In this document: piece by piece, positions 1 to 6,903 of the stretch
How positions within the stretch are numbered: position 1 is the stretch's first letter
Layout: each line of letters starts with the position of its first letter
Assembly: GCA_020850355.1 (NCBI GenBank)
Contig: JADZEX010000020.1
Coordinates: 186,001-250,000, forward strand
Direction of reading: 5' to 3'
DNA: 64,000 nt
Source of the DNA: Fimbriimonadaceae bacterium
GTDB taxonomy: Bacteria; Armatimonadota; UBA10988
Position numbers and translations under genes: made by a program
Notes under the pieces: model-generated
What the model saw: only the letters and a program-made list of their open reading frames with translations
Databases searched by the model: none
Told to the model about the DNA's origin: nothing

Positions 1-1
1 A

Positions 2-79
2 CGCACCTTGACCGGCCAGGTTGACGGCCGGTTGCAGGTCGAGTGGGTCGGCAAGCCCGATCCCGGCCTGAAGGACTGA
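2..79 (+). CDS. 3' end of a CDS truncated by the window start
   Basis: Open frame from base 2 reads RTLTGQVDGRLQVEWVGKPDPGLKD* with stop TGA at 77-79; convergent with the next gene. Confidence 0.5.
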   Translation, partial: RTLTGQVDGRLQVEWVGKPDPGLKD

Positions 80-91
80 CCGGGCTCCGCG

Positions 92-1432
92 TCAGCGCTG
101 CGCCAGGAGCCAGTCAGCCGCGGCCGGCAGGTCATCCACCACGGCCGTGCCCGCCAGATCGGGCCGCTGCGCCAGGCGCGCCTCACTGGCGGCGCCGTGT
201 CCGCTGCGCACCAGGATCGGCTGCAGACCGGCCAGCACGGCGGTCTCCAGATCGCCCAGCGTGTCGCCGATGTAGCAGCCGCCGGCGCTCTCCAGGTGCA
301 GCTCGGACGCCGCGTCGAGCAGCAGTTGCGGGTTCGGCTTGGCGTTCTCAGTCGGCTCCAGGCTAGGATGCACCGCCCGCTCGCCCGCTCCGGTGCTGTA
401 GCAGAAGGCGTCGAAGCAGGCGCCCTCTTGCTGCAGGAACCAGGCCAGCCGATCGAAAACGCTGTCGACCACGCTGGAGGTCACGTAGCCTGCGCCGACA
501 GCGCTCTGCGAACTCAGCACGACGCTGGCCCAACCGGCCTCGTGCAGCCGCCGCAGGGCGCGTCCGGCGCCGGGGATCGGCTGCAGCAGCTCCGGCCCGC
601 TGCGCCACGACGGCGCCACGTTGAGCACGCCGTCGCGGTCCAGACCGAGCAGCCGTCGCCCCGCTTCAGTCGGTTCCGGCAGCAGCGCCACGGTCTGCGG
701 CGCAACCTCCTGCCGCCGCAGGTCGTAGAGCCGGTAGCGGTGCGGAAACTCGCCAAAGGCCGGCGCCGTCGTGAAGCAGGTGTCGCCGAGGTCGATTCGC
801 TCGGTGCCGGGATGGTAGTGCCCCGAGAGACTCAGCACCACCTTGTTGGAGCCGACGATCTGCTGCACCAGGTGCTCGCCCTCGAAGTAAGTGTGCGGCC
901 AGCCCTCGTTCAGCGCTGGCGTCACCACGAAGTGCTGCAGATGAACCTGCGGCGGGCTGTCAGCCGCGGCCAGGACCTGCTCCAGCAGCACCCGCTCGCG
1001 GTCCAGCCGCCGTGGCACGTTGGCCTGCGCGTCGCGGTCCCAGAAGCTGACGAAGCGGTAGCCGCCCAGATCAACCACCGGCTGCGGTGGGAAGATCCGC
1101 GCCAGGGCCCGATGGTCGTCGTGGTTGCCCGGCAGCACCAGGTAAGGCACCCCGCTGCGCTGCAGGATCTGTCGCAGCAGCTCGTAGTCGGCCAGCACCG
1201 CGGCGTCCCAGAGCGGTCGCTGATAGTCGTAGTAGTCGTCACCATCCAGCAGATAGCCTGGCACATCGAGCAGGTCGCCGGTCACCAGCAGCACCTGCGC
1301 CCCGGCGGCGACGGCCTGGCTGACGGCCTGCTCGAAGAGCGCCGGCATCAGCCGGCACCGCCGCTTGACACTGCGGCTGGTCCCTGGCTGGTGCCACCGC
1401 AGGTGCAGGTCGGAGAACTGCGCAAGACGCAT
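92..1432 (-). CDS. Fusion of calcineurin-like metallophosphoesterase (N-term) and HAD-family phosphatase (histidinol-P/GmhB-like, C-term)
   Basis: N-term FSDLHL...GDLLD...GNHDDH motifs; C-term DRDGVLN (HAD motif I), SSQS, AKPNPQLL and GDTLGDLETA. Confidence 0.85.
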   Translation of the reverse strand: MRLAQFSDLHLRWHQPGTSRSVKRRCRLMPALFEQAVSQAVAAGAQVLLVTGDLLDVPGYLLDGDDYYDYQRPLWDAAVLADYELLRQILQRSGVPYLVLPGNHDDHRALARIFPPQPVVDLGGYRFVSFWDRDAQANVPRRLDRERVLLEQVLAAADSPPQVHLQHFVVTPALNEGWPHTYFEGEHLVQQIVGSNKVVLSLSGHYHPGTERIDLGDTCFTTAPAFGEFPHRYRLYDLRRQEVAPQTVALLPEPTEAGRRLLGLDRDGVLNVAPSWRSGPELLQPIPGAGRALRRLHEAGWASVVLSSQSAVGAGYVTSSVVDSVFDRLAWFLQQEGACFDAFCYSTGAGERAVHPSLEPTENAKPNPQLLLDAASELHLESAGGCYIGDTLGDLETAVLAGLQPILVRSGHGAASEARLAQRPDLAGTAVVDDLPAAADWLLAQR

Positions 1433-1491
1433 CGGACGCTCCGCCCGCGAGCGTACCCGCCCACCGTGGCGGCGTCAACGGCGAGGCCCTC

Positions 1492-1509
1492 CGGCCGCCA
1501 CTGCACGGC
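1492..1509 (+). repeat. Left copy of 18-bp direct repeat CGGCCGCCACTGCACGGC flanking the ATPase/nuclease cassette
   Basis: Exact 18-bp match to 3500-3517, same orientation, read directly from the sequence. Confidence 0.9.
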
Positions 1510-1524
1510 GAAGCCTGATGCTGT

Positions 1525-1530
1525 TACAAT
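1525..1530 (+). promoter_or_regulatory. Candidate -10 element TACAAT upstream of the cassette
   Basis: TACAAT 18 nt before ATG 1549, with AGGAA Shine-Dalgarno-like sequence at 1538-1542; the -35 region is poor (TGCACG, inside the repeat). Confidence 0.4.
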
Positions 1531-1548
1531 GGACCGCAGGAAACGACG

Positions 1549-2943
1549 ATGCGTATCCTGCTCTCCAATCTCGGGTTGCTGCCCCACGCCGAGCTCCGCT
1601 TGGCTCCATTGACCATCATCTGCGGCGACAACAACAGCGGAAAGACCTACGCCACGTACGCAATCCACGGCCTCTTCAGCTACCTGCATGAGACCCATGA
1701 GCTCCCTGTCGACGACCTCGTGATCGACACACTGCTACGGGCCGGGACCGCGCACGTACCGCTGGGTCCCTATCTGGAAAAGGCCCAGGCTCACATGACC
1801 GCCGCCTGCGCTTCCTTCAGTCGGCGCCTGGCCGCGGTGTTTGCTGCTCGTGAGGAGCACTTTCGGGGTGCGGCTGTCGAGGTTCTGCTCGAAGATGGCG
1901 ACCTCCAGATCCCACCTTCCTACCGCCGCGGCCTCTCCTCGGCCTCGGCGGAGGTCTTCACAATCTCCAAGGAGCCAGCCGATGACCATCTTGTGCTGAC
2001 GCTGCTCGGCGAGGGAGACCGCCCGCCACTGCCTCGCGAGGTGCTGCAACACCTGATCGGCGAGGGACTTTGCCAAGTCCTCTTCGGGGCACTCTTCCCG
2101 CGGCCCTTTGTGGTGACTGCCGAGCGCACCGGGATCGCCGTCTTCCGTAAGGAGCTCAACTTCCCGCGCAACCGACTGATAGAAGAACTCGCCGACACTA
2201 ATAAGGAGGTCGATATGTTCGACCTCCTCACTAAGGTCTACACAGACTACGCCATGCCGGTCAAGCACAATGTTGAGTTCACCCGAAACCTGGCTGCTGT
2301 CTCAAAGGACTCCAGCTTCATCGCCACGCAGCACAGCGGGATTCTCGATGCCTTCTCGACCATCATCGGTGGCAGGTACCAGGTGACGCCGGACGACCAG
2401 GTCGTCTTCCGTCCGGCAGCCCAGCCCAAGCTGCTGCTGACGATGGACGAAAGCTCCAGTGCGGTCCGCTCTTGCCTGGCGCTACGGTTCTACTTGCATC
2501 ACGTGGCGCGGGTCGGCGACCTGCTGATCCTCGACGAGCCGGAGCTGAGTCTGCACCCGCGCAACCAGGTCCTGATGGCCCGCCTGCTGGTACGATTGCT
2601 GCATGTCGGCCTGCGGATCATGATCACGACGCACAGCGACTACCTGATCCGCGAGCTGAACACGATGATCCTAATCCAGTCGGGCGGGGATCGCGGCGAG
2701 GCCATTGCGACGCAGCACGGCTACCAGCCGGAGGAGCGTCTACGGCCGGAGGAGGTCGCGCTCTATTCGGCCAGGCAGTCGCAAGTGAAGCGGCCCGGCT
2801 ACAAGAACCGAAGGTCGGTACCCACTTTGGTCCGGGCGCCGATTACCGCCGACCGCGGCATCGCAGCCGACACCTTTGACGACACGATTGAGGGCCTGAA
2901 CAACATCCAGGACGAACTGATCTGGGAGGGGTTCGGTGGATGA
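1549..2943 (+). CDS. ABC/OLD-type AAA family ATPase (AAA_15-like, no TOPRIM domain seen)
   Basis: Walker A GDNNSGKT; signature-like DESSSAVRSCLALRFY; Walker B/D-loop LLILDEPELSLHPRNQ; switch His TTHSDYLIREL. Confidence 0.85.
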   Translation: MRILLSNLGLLPHAELRLAPLTIICGDNNSGKTYATYAIHGLFSYLHETHELPVDDLVIDTLLRAGTAHVPLGPYLEKAQAHMTAACASFSRRLAAVFAAREEHFRGAAVEVLLEDGDLQIPPSYRRGLSSASAEVFTISKEPADDHLVLTLLGEGDRPPLPREVLQHLIGEGLCQVLFGALFPRPFVVTAERTGIAVFRKELNFPRNRLIEELADTNKEVDMFDLLTKVYTDYAMPVKHNVEFTRNLAAVSKDSSFIATQHSGILDAFSTIIGGRYQVTPDDQVVFRPAAQPKLLLTMDESSSAVRSCLALRFYLHHVARVGDLLILDEPELSLHPRNQVLMARLLVRLLHVGLRIMITTHSDYLIRELNTMILIQSGGDRGEAIATQHGYQPEERLRPEEVALYSARQSQVKRPGYKNRRSVPTLVRAPITADRGIAADTFDDTIEGLNNIQDELIWEGFGG

Positions 2944-3481
2944 CCTCGAGGTTCTCGACGAGCTGATCCGATCCACTGCGGTGGTCACAGTGTCTTCGGC
3001 CACGCGGCGACTCACTCTGTCAGAGCCGTCGCAGCCAGGCTGCACCATCGAGGTGCTTGGCGTGGACGACGGCGCAGTCTGTTTTCGCGCGGATGCCTTC
3101 CCCGATCCTGGTGCCATCTTCTCAGGCGCGAACGGCTGCTGCTGCCGCAGCGACTTCATTCTGTTTGTTGCCCACAAAGACCAGCTCTATGTGGTCTGCA
3201 TCGAGATCAAGAGCACCTCTGACAAGGCTGAGCACATCCAGCAGCAGCTTCGCGGCGCAGCTTGCCTGGTGGAGTACACCCAAGCCGTTGGACGACACTT
3301 CTGGTCACAGCCGGACTTCCTCAAGGGCATCCGAATGCGGTTTGTATGCATCGCCCAAACGAGCCTTAACCAGCGCCGACCAGTCATCGACCGGCCGAAG
3401 GGGAGGCATGACCGGCCCGACCGTCCGCTGCGGGTTTCCGCCGCGAAGGAGGTCGAACTGAAGAGGCTCCTGCACGGCTGA
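2936..3481 (+). CDS. Small protein with PD-(D/E)xK nuclease-like motif, translationally coupled to the ATPase
   Basis: GTG start overlaps the 3' end of the ATPase gene; CCCRSD73-x16-E90-I-K92 followed by a Q-rich helix (AEHIQQQLRGAACLVEY). Confidence 0.6.
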   Translation: MDDLEVLDELIRSTAVVTVSSATRRLTLSEPSQPGCTIEVLGVDDGAVCFRADAFPDPGAIFSGANGCCCRSDFILFVAHKDQLYVVCIEIKSTSDKAEHIQQQLRGAACLVEYTQAVGRHFWSQPDFLKGIRMRFVCIAQTSLNQRRPVIDRPKGRHDRPDRPLRVSAAKEVELKRLLHG

Positions 3482-3496
3482 CCTCGCGCCGGCCCG

Positions 3497-5383
3497 CTAC
3501 GGCCGCCACTGCACGGCCACCGCTTCGCCTGCCGGCAGGTTCAGGCCGGTCGGATCGCAGCGGGTCGCCGGGCCGAAGAGCAGCTTCGGCGCGGCGAGTT
3601 GCCAGGGCAGCTCAACCGGCTGGGTGGTGCCGTTGGCGAGCAGCATCAACGCCTCGTCGCCGCGGCGCCAGGCGCGGGCGGCGACGCCGGGCGGGAGTTG
3701 GCCGAGACCGGTGGGCGGCGCCGGCTCGACCGACAGCAGCAGCGGGGTGAGTGCCTTGACCTCGCCGATCACGGCGGTGACGTCGGGCCAGCGGCGGTCG
3801 AAGCCGAGCGGGTCGCGGCGGAGGTCGCCGAAGCTGTAGCAGATCAGCCCCTGGGCCCCGGCGGCCAGGCAGGCGTAGAGCATCGTACGCATCTCGCCGC
3901 GGGTCGGCGCGCGGCCTTGGGCCTTCTCGGCTGCGGTCGTCTTGTAGACCGCCCAGTCGAAGACCTGCGGCACCTGCCAGACACTGCCCTGCCCAGCCAT
4001 CGCCGCGACCGTCTGGCTGGTCCAGTCCTGGGCCATCGACAGCGGCCTGGTCGGCACCGGGTACGGGTCGGTGCCCAGGATGTCGGTTGTGTCGACGTAG
4101 CCGGCCAGCTCGCCGACCTGGTAGAGCACGACCCAGGCTGGGTGGTTGGGGTCGCCGTCGACCACCTGGCGGTACCGCTTGACCAGCTCGGCGTGGTACT
4201 CCAGCGACAGCTCATCGTTGACGTACCAGGCCAGCAGCGCCGGATGCTCGCGGAACTCGCGCACCACGCCGGCGGTGATGTCAGCGACGTCGGTCCACGG
4301 GCCGACCTGCTTCGGGCGCCAGGTGGTGCCGTCGTAGAGGTCCTTGACCGAAGCGATCACCCGCAGCCCGGCCGCCTGGGCGGCGTCGAGGTAGCCCCGA
4401 GTGCGCTGCAGGTCGGGACCGAGCAGGCCGTAAGGCATCAAGCAGTTGAAGCCGGCGGCGGCGATCAGCTTGAGGTCGGCGGGCGAGGCGAAGCCGTCGT
4501 AGATCCCCAGCGGCAGCACCGGTTCGCCGTTGACGATCGTCCGGCCATGCTCGTCGAGGTAGACCGACGGCCGCGGCGCGGCGGGATCGACGATGGTCAG
4601 GTCGGCGCTGCTGCTGGCCAGCTCCCGCTCGCCCTGGCGCAGGCTGGTGCGGACCTGGTAGGGGCCGGCGGCCAGGCCGGTCGTCGGCACCGCCAGCCGC
4701 CCCCGGCGCTGGTTGAGGCTCAGCGGACGCTGCCAGACTTCCCGCTCGCCCTGCCGCAGTGCGACGGTGACGGCCAGCTCGGCCAACGGCGGGTCGCCGG
4801 CCAGGCGGTCGGCCACTACCGCCTCGGCGGTAGCAGGCTGCCCGGCGGTCAGGCGGCCGCGGTAACGGGGACCGTGCAGCGCCGTGCGCAGCGGTGGGTC
4901 CAGCAGTTCGGCCACCTCCAGGTCGTCGAACCAGGCCACGCCGGTCATCTCGCGCCGCAGGTAGAGCGCGATGCTGGTGCGCTGGGCGTCGGGTCGGATG
5001 CCGACGCTGCCGCGGATCTGCTGCCAGTCGTGAGTGCCCTTGACCCCCGCCGGGTAGTGGCCGCCGAGGTAGCGGGTGCCCTCGTACAGCTCCAGGCAGA
5101 TGGTCGCCCCGGTGTCGCTGCCGGCGACGTCGGCGGTCTTGACCCAGACGCTGAAACCGTAGCGCCGGCCCGGCTGCAACGGCAGGTTGAGGGTCGCCAG
5201 CGGATAGGCCGCGGCGTCCCGGTTCTCGAGGCGCAGGCAGCCGGGTGAGGTGCGGCCACCCGTGGCGACCCAGCGCACCTGGGTCGGCAGACTCCAGCCG
5301 GCGGCGCCAGCGTCGAAGCCTGGGTTCGGCACCAGGTTATCAGGCGCGCCGAGGGTCAGCAGGCAGAGCATCCAGAGCATCAT
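3497..5383 (-). CDS. Secreted TIM-barrel glycoside-hydrolase-like protein with N-terminal CBM-like domain
   Basis: Signal-like N-terminus; NLVPNPGFDAGAAGWSL (CBM_4_9-like start); later VNGEPVLPLGIYDGF...AAGFNCLMPYG barrel-type sequence. Confidence 0.65.
   Translation of the reverse strand: MMLWMLCLLTLGAPDNLVPNPGFDAGAAGWSLPTQVRWVATGGRTSPGCLRLENRDAAAYPLATLNLPLQPGRRYGFSVWVKTADVAGSDTGATICLELYEGTRYLGGHYPAGVKGTHDWQQIRGSVGIRPDAQRTSIALYLRREMTGVAWFDDLEVAELLDPPLRTALHGPRYRGRLTAGQPATAEAVVADRLAGDPPLAELAVTVALRQGEREVWQRPLSLNQRRGRLAVPTTGLAAGPYQVRTSLRQGERELASSSADLTIVDPAAPRPSVYLDEHGRTIVNGEPVLPLGIYDGFASPADLKLIAAAGFNCLMPYGLLGPDLQRTRGYLDAAQAAGLRVIASVKDLYDGTTWRPKQVGPWTDVADITAGVVREFREHPALLAWYVNDELSLEYHAELVKRYRQVVDGDPNHPAWVVLYQVGELAGYVDTTDILGTDPYPVPTRPLSMAQDWTSQTVAAMAGQGSVWQVPQVFDWAVYKTTAAEKAQGRAPTRGEMRTMLYACLAAGAQGLICYSFGDLRRDPLGFDRRWPDVTAVIGEVKALTPLLLSVEPAPPTGLGQLPPGVAARAWRRGDEALMLLANGTTQPVELPWQLAAPKLLFGPATRCDPTGLNLPAGEAVAVQWRP
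3500..3517 (+). repeat. Right copy of 18-bp direct repeat CGGCCGCCACTGCACGGC
   Basis: Exact match to 1492-1509; lies within the last codons (AVQWRP) of the minus-strand gene 3497-5383. Confidence 0.9.
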
Positions 5384-6320
5384 CGGGTCTCCCGCGTCCG
5401 CTGGTCAGATAGTACGCCAGCAGCGCCGCCAGCACGAGCGCCAACAGCAGCTTCAACGGCGCTGGCGCCGGCCAGGGCGTCAGCAGTCCCTCGACCAGCG
5501 CCGCCAGGACGAAGCCGCCCAGCCCGCCGCCCAGCAGCGTGAAGGCCTGCGGCCCGGTCTGGGCAAGCGCCCGCAGCCGCGAGCGGCGCCCCCCGTGGAG
5601 GACCGCCCAGCCGAGTTGCAGGCCGGCCGCCGCCACCGTCAGCAGCGCCGGTAGCTCCAGCACGCCATGCGGCGCGACCGCTGCCAGGAAGTCCAGCCCG
5701 CCGCCCTGGGCCGTCGCCAGACCGGCCAGGCCGCCGAGTAGGAACCCGTTGCGCAGCAGGGCCGCCAGGCTGCCGAGGCCAAGGAAGATGCCGCCGGCGA
5801 AGGCGACCAACGCGGCGGTCAGGTTGTTGGTCAACAGGAACCCGGTCAGCGCCACGAAGACGCCCGGCGGGATCTGGCCGCTCGGGTCGACGGCCAGGTC
5901 GGCCGTCAGCGCGCCGGGCACAAACAGCCGGGCGGCGGTCGGCTCGCGGTAGACCGTGACAAAGGCCAGCAGCGTGGCCGCGGCGAAGAGGGCCGTGCTG
6001 ACCAGCAGGAACGGCGCCGCGGCCCGCCAGCGCGCGGGGTAGGCCGTCAGCCAGTCCGCGCGGCGGCGGGGTGCCCGGCGCGGGGCAGCGTAGAGCAGGC
6101 TATGGGCCCGGGCACAAAGCCGGTTGAGCCAGGCCAGCAGCTCGGGATCGGGGAGGTGCACCGCGGCGTAGGCCAGGTCGCCGGTGGTCTGGCGATAGAG
6201 CGGCCCGAACTGCCGCAGGCCCGGGCCAGCCAGGGATCCGGCGGTCTGCAACTGGTCGCAGCAGGCGCTCAACTGTTGCCAGCGCTGCTGTCGCGCCGCG
6301 ACAAACTGCTCGACCGTCAC
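5340..6320 (-). CDS. Stage II sporulation protein M-like integral membrane protein (SpoIIM/DUF95)
   Basis: VTVEQFVAARQQRWQQL N-term, multi-TM with NNLTAALVAFAGGIFLGLGSL and APHGVLELPALL. GTG start at 6320 preferred over the Ala-rich ORF extension that overlaps the next gene. Confidence 0.75.
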   Translation of the reverse strand: MTVEQFVAARQQRWQQLSACCDQLQTAGSLAGPGLRQFGPLYRQTTGDLAYAAVHLPDPELLAWLNRLCARAHSLLYAAPRRAPRRRADWLTAYPARWRAAAPFLLVSTALFAAATLLAFVTVYREPTAARLFVPGALTADLAVDPSGQIPPGVFVALTGFLLTNNLTAALVAFAGGIFLGLGSLAALLRNGFLLGGLAGLATAQGGGLDFLAAVAPHGVLELPALLTVAAAGLQLGWAVLHGGRRSRLRALAQTGPQAFTLLGGGLGGFVLAALVEGLLTPWPAPAPLKLLLALVLAALLAYYLTSGRGRPDDALDALPADPRRA

Positions 6321-6372
6321 CGGGCGGACCTCCGCCGCGACGTTCCGCGCCGCCGCGACGGCTCCTGCCGGC

Positions 6373-6744
6373 TCAGCTCTTGGCGGGCGCTGCGGTGGTG
6401 GCGGTCGACGCGCTGCTGCTGCTGCCGCTGCCGCTGCTGCTGCTGTCCGACGCACTGCTGCTGCTGGCCGTGCTGCTGCTCGCACTGCTCTCGCTGCTGG
6501 CGGCCGGGGTCGGGCTGCTGGTGGACTCGCCGTCCTTGGCTTTGGCCGAGCCGCCGTTGGGTCCCGACTTGCTGTAGTCGTTGACGTGCCAGCCGCTGCC
6601 CTTGAAGACCAGCGCCGCGGCGTGGTAGACCTTGCGCACCTCGGCGCTGCCGCAAGCGGCGCACGCCGGCAGCGGCGCCTTCCACTCCTGGCGCACTTCG
6701 AAGGTGTGCTCGCATTCCCGGCACTTGAACTCGTAGAGCGGCAT
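6373..6744 (-). CDS. FmdB-family zinc ribbon protein with Ser-rich C-terminal tail
   Basis: MPLYEFKCRECEHTFEVRQ...CAACGSAEVRKVYHA; poly-Ser tail. Confidence 0.9.
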   Translation of the reverse strand: MPLYEFKCRECEHTFEVRQEWKAPLPACAACGSAEVRKVYHAAALVFKGSGWHVNDYSKSGPNGGSAKAKDGESTSSPTPAASSESSASSSTASSSSASDSSSSGSGSSSSASTATTAAPAKS

Positions 6745-6903
6745 CGTCGAACACCTCGCGCCTGTGGCGTCGCGCTCCAGTATACGGCCGAGATCCGCCG
6801 CGGCTGGCGGAGTTTACAGGATGCTTACCGCCGGACGTGGCGCGGCAGGCCCCGCGCCGCCAGCCGCGAATGAGCCGACGACAGCGGGGACGGAGGTCAC
6901 GAG

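Noticed and set aside
197-1612. 471-aa plus-strand ORF, and many other long antisense ORFs (e.g. 3599-5248, 11287-12558, 26936-31597, 36140-38452, 38682-41393, 48228-50273, 58979-61534)
   Set aside because: High GC removes stop codons opposite real genes; these translations are Arg/Gln/His/Val-rich mirror frames with no recognisable domain, while the opposite strand has clear protein families.
1549-3481. Calling the cassette Septu, PARIS or Gabija outright
   Set aside because: No HNH motif, no TOPRIM and no UvrD-type helicase is visible; only the ATPase class is shared, so the named systems do not fit.
6321-6485. Ala/Pro-rich N-terminal extension of the SpoIIM-like ORF
   Set aside because: It is antisense-like shadow over the Ser codon run of the FmdB gene in another frame; homology-like sequence begins near GTG 6320.
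6411-6500. CTG/GCTG microsatellite-like tract, considered as a short repeat array
   Set aside because: It is codon repetition for the poly-Ser tail of the FmdB protein, not a CRISPR or noncoding repeat.
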